Source of the DNA: Actinomadura barringtoniae | GTDB taxonomy: Bacteria; Actinomycetota; Actinomycetes; Streptosporangiales; Streptosporangiaceae | Direction of reading: 5' to 3' | Length of the DNA: 64,000 nucleotides | NCBI RefSeq assembly: GCF_017573505.1 | Contig: NZ_JAGEOJ010000020.1 | Coordinates: 166,321 to 230,320, forward strand | Shown: positions 24,869-33,371 of the stretch, piece by piece | Position numbering within the stretch: position 1 is the stretch's first letter | Layout: each line of letters starts with the position of its first letter | Translations under genes and position numbers: made by a program | Notes under the pieces: model-generated | Database searches by the model: none | What the model saw: the letters and a program-made list of their open reading frames with translations, nothing else | What the model was told of the DNA's origin: nothing

Positions 24869-24917
24869 ATGTTTGAAAGTATCGATTCGCCGCGTCCGGC
24901 GACGGAAGGAGAGGGCG

Positions 24918-25181
24918 ATGGTCGGGGAGTTCTCTCCCACCCACTGGCTCATCGTCATTCTGGTGTTCGTGCTGCTCTTCGGCTCGAAGAAGCTGCCCGA
25001 GATGGCCCGCTCGCTCGGGCGTTCGGCGCGGATCCTCAAGTCCGAGGTCAACGGCCTGCACGACAAGGACGAGGACGAGACCAAGGGCGAGGGCGGGCAG
25101 CCGCCCGCGCTGTCCATGGCCGTTCCCGCCTCCGACGACCGTGACCGAGACCGCGAGCAGCCGTCGGACATCACCCGCTGA
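24918..25181 (+). CDS. tatA: Twin-arginine translocase TatA-like protein
   Basis: 87 aa. One N-terminal membrane helix (THWLIVILVFVLLF), hinge FGSKKLPEMARSLG with the Phe-Gly and basic amphipathic helix typical of TatA, then an acidic tail (KDEDETKGEG). Start ATG 24918, preceded by GGAAGGAGAGGG. tatB and tatC are not adjacent, so this may be a second TatA copy. An upstream 21-bp element is shared with the LCP gene. Confidence 0.85.
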   Translation: MVGEFSPTHWLIVILVFVLLFGSKKLPEMARSLGRSARILKSEVNGLHDKDEDETKGEGGQPPALSMAVPASDDRDRDREQPSDITR

Positions 25182-25259
25182 GGGCTGTTTCGTCGGCCCG
25201 ACCCCCTAACCTTCCCCCATGACGATCTTCGCGCGCCTCCACGCAGCCGGGCGCGCAGG

Positions 25260-27149
25260 GTGCGCCTGGTGAACCGCGTCACGTGGCGAGATCGCCTTCG
25301 CTACTGGTTCGACAACACCATGGCGCGCGGAACGCCCGCGCTGATCGGCTGGCTCGCCCTCGCCTCCGGCGTGATGGTCGTGGTCGTCGCGTCGCTGGCG
25401 GTGCTGATCGCCCCGCGCGACTCCGCGCACAACGGCTCCTGGCCGGGCGTCCTGTGGCGGAGCCTGCTGCGCACCCTGGATCCCGGAACGATGGGCGGCG
25501 ACGGCGGCAGCGCCGCCTACCTGGGCCTGATGCTCGTCGTGACGATCGGCGGGATCTTCATCGTGAGCGCGCTCATCGGCGTGCTGACGACCGGGCTGGA
25601 GAACCGGATCGCCGAGCTGCGCAAGGGCCGGTCGCGGATCATCGAACGCGACCACACGGTCCTGCTGGGCTGGTCGGACCAGGTGTTCACGGTGATCGCC
25701 GAGCTGGTCGAGGCCAACAAGAGCGAGCGCCGGTCCTACGTGGCGGTCCTCGCCGACCGGGACCGGGTCGACATGGAGGAGGCGATCCGCGCGCGGATCG
25801 GCGACACCGGCCGTACCAAGGTCATCTGCCGGCGTGGCAACCCGCTCAAGGTCGCCGACCTGGAGCTGGTCAGCCCCGGTACGGCCCGTTCCATCGTGGT
25901 GCTGTCGCCGCCGGTGGACGACCCGGACACGCACGTCATCAAGGTGCTGCTCTCGCTCGGCTCGCGGCGCTGGGACGAGCGGCGGCGACCGCACGTCATC
26001 GCGGCGGTGCACGACTCGGCCAACCTGCCCGCCGCGCACCTGGCCGCCGGGCCCGCCGCGCGGGTGATCGACGCCGACGACCTGGCGATCCGGCTCATCG
26101 TGCAGTCGCATCGCGAGTCGGGACTGTCGGCGGTCTTCACCGACCTGCTCGACTTCGAGGGCCACGAGCTCTATCTGCGGCCCGAGCCGTCGCTGGAGGG
26201 GATCACCTACGCCGAGGCGCTGGACGCCTACGAACTCGGCATCCCAGCGGGCCTCCGTCACGCCGACGGGACGGTGGCGGTGAACCCACCGATGGACACC
26301 GTCCTGCGCGCCGACGACGAGGTCATCGTGCTCGCCGAGGACGACGTGCTCATCAAGCTCGCCTCCCGGCGCCGCCCGGAGGTGATCGAGTCCGCGATCG
26401 AGGTCGGTACGCCGCGCAAGACCGCCCCGGAACGCACACTGCTGCTCGGCTGGAACCATCGGGCCCCGAAGATCATCGCGCTGCTGGACGAGTTCGTCGA
26501 GCCCGGGTCCGTCCTCCAGGTCGCCGCCAACCGCATCGACCCGACCGGCGTCCTGGCTCCCCCGCACCACCTGAGCGTCGGGTTCACCTGGTGCGAGCCG
26601 ACCGACCGGCCGTCGCTGGAGAAGCTCGACGTCGGCTCGTTCCAGCACATCATCGTGCTGGCCGACGCCGACCGCGACCCCGAGCACGCCGACGCCCGCA
26701 CCCTGGTCACGCTGCTGCACCTGCGCGACATGGAGGAGTACCTGGGCGACCCGTACTCCATCGTCAGCGAGATCAACGACGACGCCAACCGCGAGGTCGC
26801 CGTGGTGACCAAGGCCGACGACTTCGTGGTCAGCGACAAGCTCATCAACCAGGTGCTCGCGCAGCTCAGCGAGAACCAGCACATGTACGGCGTGTTCATG
26901 GAGCTGCTCGACCCGGAGGGCTCGGAGATCTACCTCAAGCCCGCGCCCGGCTACCTGCGGCCCGGCGTCACCGCCAACTTCGCCACCGTGATCGAGGCCG
27001 CCCGCCGGCGCGGCGAGACGGCCCTCGGGTACCGGCGGCGCGAACGCTTTCACGAGCCGCCGGACTACGGCGTGGTGCTCAACCCCGACAAGGCCGCCCC
27101 GCTCACCCTCACGGCCGACGACCGCGTCATCGTCCTCGCCGAGAACTGA
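25260..27149 (+). CDS. CASTOR/POLLUX-like ion channel protein with RCK-type domains
   Basis: 629 aa, GTG start. Two membrane segments early (LIGWLALASGVMVVVVASLAVLI and LMLVVTIGGIFIVSALIGVL) flank a short pore-like loop with RSLLRTLDPGTMGGDGG. A long cytoplasmic part follows with two NAD-binding/RCK-like halves: HTVLLGWSDQVFTVIAEL near residue 135 and RTLLLGWNHRAPKIIALL near residue 395. The same layout is found in plant CASTOR/POLLUX and actinobacterial homologues. Predicted cation conductance; ligand unknown. Follows tatA by 78 bases on the same strand, so co-transcription is possible. Confidence 0.85.
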   Translation: MRLVNRVTWRDRLRYWFDNTMARGTPALIGWLALASGVMVVVVASLAVLIAPRDSAHNGSWPGVLWRSLLRTLDPGTMGGDGGSAAYLGLMLVVTIGGIFIVSALIGVLTTGLENRIAELRKGRSRIIERDHTVLLGWSDQVFTVIAELVEANKSERRSYVAVLADRDRVDMEEAIRARIGDTGRTKVICRRGNPLKVADLELVSPGTARSIVVLSPPVDDPDTHVIKVLLSLGSRRWDERRRPHVIAAVHDSANLPAAHLAAGPAARVIDADDLAIRLIVQSHRESGLSAVFTDLLDFEGHELYLRPEPSLEGITYAEALDAYELGIPAGLRHADGTVAVNPPMDTVLRADDEVIVLAEDDVLIKLASRRRPEVIESAIEVGTPRKTAPERTLLLGWNHRAPKIIALLDEFVEPGSVLQVAANRIDPTGVLAPPHHLSVGFTWCEPTDRPSLEKLDVGSFQHIIVLADADRDPEHADARTLVTLLHLRDMEEYLGDPYSIVSEINDDANREVAVVTKADDFVVSDKLINQVLAQLSENQHMYGVFMELLDPEGSEIYLKPAPGYLRPGVTANFATVIEAARRRGETALGYRRRERFHEPPDYGVVLNPDKAAPLTLTADDRVIVLAEN

Positions 27150-27174
27150 GCCGCGGGCCACCGACCGGCGGCCG

Positions 27175-27486
27175 TCAGGCCGCGGAGTCGCCCTGGAGCC
27201 TGGCGATGATCCAGTCGGCGGTGTGCTCGGCCCCCGCGATGCGGCGCCGGATCCGCGCCCGCCCCGAGCAGGGCGAGGCGGACGAGGAGGACGACGGCGC
27301 GCCCTCGGTCACCCGCACCCGCGCCGGCGCGACCTGGTCCCCCGCGAGGTCCCCGGCCAGCTCGCTCAGCGCCGCGGCGGCCCGCGCGAGATCGGCGAAC
27401 AACTGCTTCTCATTGGTCTCGGACGACTCGGTCAGCGCGCACGCGTACAGTGCCTCGACCTCGGCCACGCGAGCCCCCAGGCCCAA
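27175..27486 (-). CDS. Small hypothetical protein, 103 aa
   Basis: Helical N-terminus (ARVAEVEALYACALTESSETNEKQLFADLARAAAALSELA) then a Ser-rich and Arg-rich segment, ending ADWIIARLQGD. No family recognised. Support comes from codon bias and a GTTGCGTGA element ~100 bases upstream like that of its neighbours. Converges with the channel gene. Confidence 0.5.
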   Translation of the reverse strand: MGLGARVAEVEALYACALTESSETNEKQLFADLARAAAALSELAGDLAGDQVAPARVRVTEGAPSSSSSASPCSGRARIRRRIAGAEHTADWIIARLQGDSAA

Positions 27487-27587
27487 GGCGACGCCGCCTG
27501 CGTTCCGCCTGCCCCCATCTGGCGTCTTCCGGATCGTTCTCTCCTCACTGTGCCCCCGTCCCCATCAGGGTTCCAACGTTTGCGCGG

Positions 27588-27596
27588 TCACGCAAC
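27588..27596 (-). promoter_or_regulatory. Partial copy of the GTTGCGTGA element
   Basis: Minus strand reads GGTTGCGTGACC about 100 bases upstream of the 103-aa gene. It matches the core, but not the full 21 bases, of the elements at 24848 and 29196. Confidence 0.35.
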
Positions 27597-27639
27597 CAAG
27601 TTAGGAGGGTGGGGCCCGCAAAGCGTTCGTCAGGAACGG

Positions 27640-29085
27640 TCAGGAGCAGATGTCCTGGTCCGCGCTGAGCTCGCCCTCGACCTTCGGGATGGCGGTCTTC
27701 CTGGCCTTCACCGAGGTGAAGTCGCCGCCGACGACCAGATCGACCACGCCGGCCGTTCCGCCGCTGGTGCGGGGCCTGGGCTTGGCGCCCGGGATCACGC
27801 CGGCGAGCGTCGCCGCGCCCGGGCTCGCCCCCGGCCCGTACAGCACCTGGGTGGAACGCCCGCTGGACAGCGAACCGATCTTGATGACCTGGAAGCCCTG
27901 CGCCTTGAGCTGCTCGGCGACACGTCCGGCCAGGCCCTTGGTCTCGGTGCCGTTGAAGACCCGGACCTTGACCTGGCCGGGCGGAACCTTGCTCGCCGCC
28001 GAGGCCTTGGACGCCTTCGTCTCGTCCTGGATCGTGGTGTCGCCGCGGATCGCGGTGAAGAACCGGTCGGCGTTCGGCTGGCTCAGCGCGACGCGGTTCG
28101 GGTCGGGAGCGTAGGCGGCCACCGGAACGGTCACGAAGCGCAGCTTGCCGGCGCTCAGCCCCTGCATGCCCTGGGCGATCTTCACCATCGTGGTGACGCC
28201 CAGGCCCTTGTCGGTGGTGAGGGACTTGGTGCCCGCCTCGGCCAGCGACAGCAGCCGGTTGGGGTTGGTGAGGGTCCCGGCGCTCAGCACCTTCTTGGCC
28301 AGCGAGCCCATGAACTGCTGCTGGCGCCTGATGCGCTGCAGGTCCGAGCCGTCGCCGAGCCCGTGCCGGTTGCGCACGTAGGCGAGCGCGGTCTCGCCCT
28401 TGATGACGTGCCGGCCCTTGGTCAGGTGCAGCTTGGAGTCCTGGTCGTTGACGTCCTGTGGCAGGCACACCTCGACGCCGCCGACCGCGTCGGTGACGCT
28501 CTTGAAGCTGGTGAAGTCGACCTGCATGAAGTGGTCGATCTTGACGTTGGTGAAGCCCTCGATCGTCTTGATCGTGCAGGACGCGCCGCCGTTGGTGAAC
28601 GAGGTGTTCAGCATCCCCGCGGACGCGGCCGGGCTGCTCGTGCCGTCCGTACGGGCGCACGAGGGGATCGGCACCATCAGGTCGCGCGGGAAGCTGATGC
28701 CCAGCGCCTGCTTCCCACCCGGCGAGAGGTGGAGCAGGATCATCGTGTCCGAGCGCGGCGGGTCGTTCTTCATGCGCCGGCCGTACTTGGCGTTGGAGCC
28801 CGCGCGGCTGTCGGTGCCGAGCATGAGGATGTTGAGCGCGTTGTTGAGCTTCTTCGGCCGGTTGGCGCCGATGAGGCCGTCGGTGTCCTCGTGGTGGATG
28901 TTGTGGTCGAGCCGCCAGTAGTAGGCGTACGCCGCGCCGCTGCCGAGCAGCAGGACGGCCGCCACGCTCACCGAGGTCCAGCCGAGGATGCGCCATCCCC
29001 GGCCGCGTCTTCGGGGTGGAGGCTCGGAATCCTGGTCGTTGCCGGGTTCGTCGAGGTACTGCAGGTACATCGAGCCGTCGCCCAT
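27640..29085 (-). CDS. LytR-CpsA-Psr (LCP) family cell-wall glycopolymer ligase with LytR_C domain
   Basis: About 481 aa from the ATG at 29085 (MGDGSMYLQYLDEP, GAGGGGGG upstream); starts further up are possible. Attaches secondary cell-wall polymers to peptidoglycan. Short basic cytoplasmic part (PPPRRRGRGW), one membrane helix (ILGWTSVSVAAVLLLGSGAAYAY), then the LCP domain: ILMLGTDSRAGSNA, RSDTMILLHLSP, ISFPRDLMV, and YVRNRHGLGDGSDLQRIRRQ with the phosphate-binding Arg residues. The C-terminus (VKVRVFNGTETKGLAGRVA ...) is a LytR_C domain. Transcribed alone, preceded by the 21-bp element also found before tatA. Confidence 0.9.
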   Translation of the reverse strand: MGDGSMYLQYLDEPGNDQDSEPPPRRRGRGWRILGWTSVSVAAVLLLGSGAAYAYYWRLDHNIHHEDTDGLIGANRPKKLNNALNILMLGTDSRAGSNAKYGRRMKNDPPRSDTMILLHLSPGGKQALGISFPRDLMVPIPSCARTDGTSSPAASAGMLNTSFTNGGASCTIKTIEGFTNVKIDHFMQVDFTSFKSVTDAVGGVEVCLPQDVNDQDSKLHLTKGRHVIKGETALAYVRNRHGLGDGSDLQRIRRQQQFMGSLAKKVLSAGTLTNPNRLLSLAEAGTKSLTTDKGLGVTTMVKIAQGMQGLSAGKLRFVTVPVAAYAPDPNRVALSQPNADRFFTAIRGDTTIQDETKASKASAASKVPPGQVKVRVFNGTETKGLAGRVAEQLKAQGFQVIKIGSLSSGRSTQVLYGPGASPGAATLAGVIPGAKPRPRTSGGTAGVVDLVVGGDFTSVKARKTAIPKVEGELSADQDICS

Positions 29086-29195
29086 CGGCCCCCCTCGACT
29101 CACCGTCACCAAGTCAACGAAGCCGATGTCCGGCCCCCCGAGTCCCCGGTCTCGCCCCCGGCGAGATCTCGGTTCGGGACAAGAGTGTCAAATGG

Positions 29196-29216
29196 TCACG
29201 CAACTGAGCAACTGTT
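29196..29216 (-). promoter_or_regulatory. Shared 21-bp element upstream of LCP gene
   Basis: Reverse complement is identical to 24848-24868 (GTTGC-TCA-GTTGC direct repeat plus GTGA). It is followed on the minus strand by TTTGACACTCTTGT, comparable to TTTGAAAGTATCGA after the tatA copy. Lies 110 nt before the chosen start. Confidence 0.6.
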
Positions 29217-29236
29217 CGACGAGAACTAGACGATCT

Positions 29237-31984
29237 TCATAGCCATCTGCCGAACAGGCGCTGATAGACCCGGCGGATGCCGATCGTCGCCAGACCATAG
29301 CCCGTCAACGTGACGGCCAGCAGGGGAAACGCCTCAAGAGGCAGCGGCCGGAGCCCGAGCAGACCGGCCACCGGAGTGAAGGGCAACAGCAGTCCGGAGA
29401 GGCTGAGGCCCCCCGCCGCCAGGAGCACGGGCCATGCCGGACGGGGCGAGCCGCGTCCCCTGCTGCGCAGCAGCAGCATGGCCAGCCCCTGAGCCAGGAG
29501 GTTCTCGGCGAACCAGGCGGTATGGAACAGCGCCTGGCCCGCCGGGTTGCCGTGCACGTCGACGACCAGCCTGAACATCCCGAACGCCATCAGATCGAAC
29601 AGCGCGCCGACCGGCCCGATCAGCCCGATGAACCGGGCCAGGTCGCGCGGGTCGAACGTACGCGGCCCCTGGAGCTCGGACTCGTCGACCCGGTCGTACA
29701 CCAGGGCCAGCTGGGACAGGTCGAAGCACATGTTCTGGACCAGGACCTGCAGCGGCAGCATGGGCAGGAACGGCAGCATCGCGCTCGCCGCCAGCATCGA
29801 GGCCACGTTGCCGAAGTTCGAGGTCAGCGCGATCTTGATGTATTTGACGGTGTTGGCGAACGTGCGCCGCCCCGCCAGGATCGTCTCCTCCAGGAGCCGC
29901 AGGTCCTTGCGGACCAGGACGACGTCGGCCGACTGGCGGGCGAGGTCGGCGGCGTCCTTGATGGAGATGCCGACGTCGGCGGCGCGCAGCGCGAGGGCGT
30001 CGTTCACCCCGTCACCCAGGTAGCCGACCGTGCGTCCCGCGCCCTGCAGCGCCCGTACGATCCGTGCCTTCTGCGGCGGGCCGACCCGGGCGAAGACCGT
30101 TCCGGAGCAGGCCAGACGCCCGAGCTCGGCGTCGTCCAGCCCGGCGAGGTCGCGGCCCACGACGACCTGGGAGACCCGAAGCCCGGCGTCCCGGCAGATC
30201 CGCCGGGCCACCAGCGGGTGGTCGCCGGTGATCATGACGAGGTCGAGCCCGCGGCGCCGGAGGGCCTCCACGGCGGGCGCCGCGGCGGGCTCCAGCCGGT
30301 CGCGGAAGCCGACGAAGCCGACGAAGGTCAGGTCCCGTTCATCGGCCGGCGTGAGCGAGGGCCTGCCCGTGGGGCGTTCGGCCGTCGCGACCGCGAGCAG
30401 CCGCACCCCGTCGGCCGCCCACCGGTCGCCGATATCCAGCAGCCGCATGCGCTCGGTGGCATCCAGGGGGTAGTCGCCCGTCCCGGTCCGGACCCGGGCG
30501 CAGAGGTTGACGACGTCCTCCACCGAGCCCTTGGTGACCAGGACGTCCCGCTCTTCGAGCCGGGAACGCGGATCGTCCGGCCGCAGCAGCACCGACGCGC
30601 GGCGCCGCGTGAAGTCGAACGGGATCACCTCGATCCCCGTCAGCTCGTCGAGGCGGTCGCCGGAGCCGTCCAGGTCGGCGTTCTCCAGCAGCGCCTCGTC
30701 GATCGCGTCGCCCACGAGGCCGCCGGTCAGCTCGACCGACCACAGCGCGTTGGCACGTGCCCAGTGCAGGACGTCGTCGTCGGTCCGGCCCAGCGGATCG
30801 AAGTGGCAGACCAGGGAGACGCGCTCCTCGGTCAGGGTGCCGGTCTTGTCGATGCACAGCGTGTCCATCGCGCCGAGGTTGTGCACGGCGGTCAGCCGTT
30901 TGACGATCACCTCGCGGCGCAGCAGCCTGGTCGCGCCCCGCACCAGCAGCGCGGTCACGACCAGCGGCAGCATCTCGGGCGTGACCGCCACCGCGACGGC
31001 GATCGCGAGCAGCAGGGCCTGGGCCCAGTCGCCGCGCAGGAAGCCCGAGACGGTCAGGACGACGGGCAGGGCCGCGAGCATCGCGGCCACCAGCGCCCAG
31101 GAGACCGTCCGCACACCGCGGTCGAACGTCGTCTCCGACGGCGGCCGCGAGGGGACGTCCCGGCTGGTAGCTCCGAAGTAGGTCGCGGTCCCGGTCGCGA
31201 CGGCCACCGCCGTGCCCGTGCCGCTGACCACGGTCGTGCCCATGAAGCACAGGTGCGGGTGCTCGAACGGGTCCGGCGGGGTCCAGCGCGGCTCGGGCAC
31301 GGTCGTCCACGAGGCGTGCTTGCCCGCCGGAAGCGACTCCCCCGTCACCACCGCCTGGTTGACCGTCAGGTCGGAGGAGCTGAGCAGGCGCAGGTCCGCG
31401 GGCACGACGTCGCCGGGGCCGAGCAGCACCAGATCGCCCTCGACGACGTGCTCCAGCGGCACCTCGCGCGGGACCGGATCCGCGTCGGGGGTGGCGCGGC
31501 GCAGCACCGTCGCGGTCGTCGTCACGATCGCGCGGAGGGCCGCAGCCGCCCGGTCCGAGCGGTACTCCTGGTGGAAGCGCAGGGCACCGCTGAACGTGGC
31601 CAGCAAGCAGATCAGCGCCGCGCCCCGGAAGTCGCCCGCCAGCGCCGACACGGCGCTCAGGAAGATCAGCACCATCACGAACGGCGCCGCGACGGCCCGC
31701 AGCAACCGCCCGGCTCGCCCGTTCAGACCGGGAGGGCCGTCCTCGCCGCGGCGCAGCAACCGGTCCTGGGCCTCGCGCTCGTCCAGCCCGCGCGGCGAGG
31801 ACTCCCACCGCCGCAGGACCGCGAACGGAGGCCGTTCCGCCGACGCGAGCAGCTCGGCCGCCGCCATCGCCGCACCCGGCCGCGACACCTGATCCAGCGG
31901 CCGCGGCTCGACCGGCGCGGCCTCCTGCGGAAGGGACTCAGGCGCCCAGGCCACGGGCACGCCCGGACGTCGCGGCTTCGCCAC
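29237..31984 (-). CDS. P-type cation-transporting ATPase (MgtA/P3B-like)
   Basis: 915 aa. Phosphorylation motif CIDKTGTLTEERV (Asp near 377), TGES in VVTGESLPAG, MITGDHP, and hinge GYLGDGVNDALALRAADVGISI. The sequence after transmembrane 6 (LVQNMCFDLSQLALVYDRVDE) and overall organisation match MgtA-type magnesium ATPases rather than heavy-metal P1B pumps; there is no CPC motif or N-terminal metal-binding domain. Starts GTG 31984, overlapping the ArsR gene by 47 bases; a later Met near 31867 is an alternative. Co-transcribed with, and probably controlled by, that repressor. The ion is inferred as Mg2+ or another divalent cation. Confidence 0.85.
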   Translation of the reverse strand: MAKPRRPGVPVAWAPESLPQEAAPVEPRPLDQVSRPGAAMAAAELLASAERPPFAVLRRWESSPRGLDEREAQDRLLRRGEDGPPGLNGRAGRLLRAVAAPFVMVLIFLSAVSALAGDFRGAALICLLATFSGALRFHQEYRSDRAAAALRAIVTTTATVLRRATPDADPVPREVPLEHVVEGDLVLLGPGDVVPADLRLLSSSDLTVNQAVVTGESLPAGKHASWTTVPEPRWTPPDPFEHPHLCFMGTTVVSGTGTAVAVATGTATYFGATSRDVPSRPPSETTFDRGVRTVSWALVAAMLAALPVVLTVSGFLRGDWAQALLLAIAVAVAVTPEMLPLVVTALLVRGATRLLRREVIVKRLTAVHNLGAMDTLCIDKTGTLTEERVSLVCHFDPLGRTDDDVLHWARANALWSVELTGGLVGDAIDEALLENADLDGSGDRLDELTGIEVIPFDFTRRRASVLLRPDDPRSRLEERDVLVTKGSVEDVVNLCARVRTGTGDYPLDATERMRLLDIGDRWAADGVRLLAVATAERPTGRPSLTPADERDLTFVGFVGFRDRLEPAAAPAVEALRRRGLDLVMITGDHPLVARRICRDAGLRVSQVVVGRDLAGLDDAELGRLACSGTVFARVGPPQKARIVRALQGAGRTVGYLGDGVNDALALRAADVGISIKDAADLARQSADVVLVRKDLRLLEETILAGRRTFANTVKYIKIALTSNFGNVASMLAASAMLPFLPMLPLQVLVQNMCFDLSQLALVYDRVDESELQGPRTFDPRDLARFIGLIGPVGALFDLMAFGMFRLVVDVHGNPAGQALFHTAWFAENLLAQGLAMLLLRSRGRGSPRPAWPVLLAAGGLSLSGLLLPFTPVAGLLGLRPLPLEAFPLLAVTLTGYGLATIGIRRVYQRLFGRWL

Positions 31985-32306
31985 CTTGGCCGCTCGCGGG
32001 ATCGCGCAGGTGCGAGACCATCTCCCGCACTATCGCGGCCACGGACGGGTCGTCGACCTCGTAGAACTGATGCCTGCCCTCGCGGCGCGCGCGGACCAGG
32101 CCCGCCAGCTTCAGCTTCGCCAGGTGCTGGCTGACCGCCGCGACCGTCCCGTCGACCTGCTCGGCCAGCGAGCTCACGTCCTGCTCACCGTGCGCCAGCA
32201 CCCACACGATGTGCAGCCTGGTCGTCGCCGCGAGCATGCCGAACCGCCCGGCCGCCTCCTGCAGCAGTGCCGGAGACAGCGCCAGTTCGTCGTCGCCGGT
32301 CGCCAT
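31938..32306 (-). CDS. ArsR/SmtB-family metal-responsive repressor
   Basis: 122 aa from the ATG at 32306 (MATGDDELALSP; GGGGGAACGGAG upstream). Winged helix: TTRLHIVWVLAHGEQDVSSL, AEQVDGTVAAVSQHLAKL, LVRARREGRHQFYEVDD. The alpha5 metal site of SmtB/CzrA (DxH with HxxH) is only partly kept: DDPSVAAIVREMVSHLRD has Asp and a late His-x-x-Asp but no DxH. The sensed metal is therefore unclear. No Cys is present in the recognition helix, so it is not an ELCVC-type arsenic/cadmium sensor. Overlaps the downstream ATPase gene. Confidence 0.82.
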   Translation of the reverse strand: MATGDDELALSPALLQEAAGRFGMLAATTRLHIVWVLAHGEQDVSSLAEQVDGTVAAVSQHLAKLKLAGLVRARREGRHQFYEVDDPSVAAIVREMVSHLRDPASGQGGEAATSGRARGLGA

Positions 32307-32463
32307 GGACTCCGTTCCCCCTCGTGCTCGCTCGTGCTCGGCCAAACGGGATCCGCACAGTGTCCCATGGCACCGGCCGCCGGGAAGCCGCACCGACGAC
32401 TACCTAGTCATAACGCTGCGTGAAGTCCGGTGTGTCCGGCACGATTGTCGCGGGAGGTGCGGA

Positions 32464-33312
32464 ATGGCCGAACGGTGGAAGGGCATGCCGAACATCAACG
32501 CCCGGCGGCTGGGGCTCTACCTGCGCCGGGCCCGCGAGATCGTCGAGCTGTCCTACGACCAGGCCGCGACCCGCACCGGCTGCGACGCCGACTGGCTGGC
32601 CCGGGTGGAGACCGGCTTCGCCCAGCCCACGCCCGTCGAGGTCGAACGGCTGCTGGAACGCTACGAGGTCCGCGGCGCCAAGGTCTCCGACCTCATGGTC
32701 GACCTGGCGACCCGGCCCGCCGGTCCCGACTGGCTCGAGCCGCTGCTCCCCGAGATCAACGAGCTCAAGCGGGACGCCCTCATCTCCGAGGCCGAGGCGT
32801 GTGTCGTCCGTTCCTACGGCATGATCCTGGTGCCGCAGCTCGCCCAGGCCGAGCCGTACGTCCGCCTGCTCAGCTCGTACGATGTCCCGCCCAAGAACCC
32901 CGAGGCCGACTGGGAGATCGTGCGGATGCGCCAGGCGTTCCGCGCCGGCGGCCGCCCGCGCTTCCTCGACCTGATCATCGACGAGGCCACCCTCACCCGG
33001 ATCCCCGAGCCCGACGTCATGGTCCCGCAGATCCGCCATCTCCTGGAGCTCAGCGAACGGACCGACGAGGCCAAGGTCCGGGTCGTCCCCTCGACCGCGC
33101 CGCTGTTCGAGGAGCGCACCAGCAGCTTCGACATCCTGGAGTTCCCCGGCGTCAACGACCGGATCAGCCTCGTCCACCACATCATCGGCGTGGAGCTGGC
33201 GATGGGCGACCTGACCCGCATCTGGGACCTGATCGAGGAGAAGTCCGTACTCCCGCCGGACGAGAGCCGCGACATCCTCCGCGACCATCTGGAACGCCTG
33301 ACCGCCCAGTGA
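32464..33312 (+). CDS. HTH (XRE) DNA-binding protein with DUF5753-like effector domain
   Basis: 282 aa, ATG 32464 with GGGAGG upstream. N-terminal XRE helix-turn-helix (residues 11-60: RRLGLYLRRAREIVELSYDQAA, DWLARVETGFAQPTPVEVERLL) and a C-terminal domain with MRQAFRAGGRPRFLDLIIDEATLTRI, VRVVPSTAPLFEERTSSFDILEFP. This layout is the Scr1/WhiJ-like family very common in actinomycetes, usually next to a small DUF397 protein. No DUF397-like gene follows here; the next gene is a GNAT. Likely a developmental or stress regulator. Confidence 0.82.
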   Translation: MAERWKGMPNINARRLGLYLRRAREIVELSYDQAATRTGCDADWLARVETGFAQPTPVEVERLLERYEVRGAKVSDLMVDLATRPAGPDWLEPLLPEINELKRDALISEAEACVVRSYGMILVPQLAQAEPYVRLLSSYDVPPKNPEADWEIVRMRQAFRAGGRPRFLDLIIDEATLTRIPEPDVMVPQIRHLLELSERTDEAKVRVVPSTAPLFEERTSSFDILEFPGVNDRISLVHHIIGVELAMGDLTRIWDLIEEKSVLPPDESRDILRDHLERLTAQ

Positions 33313-33371
33313 TCGGCCCGGCGGCTCAGCGGCTCGGCGTCGATCCAGTGGCTCGGCTGTAATCTCGGCGC

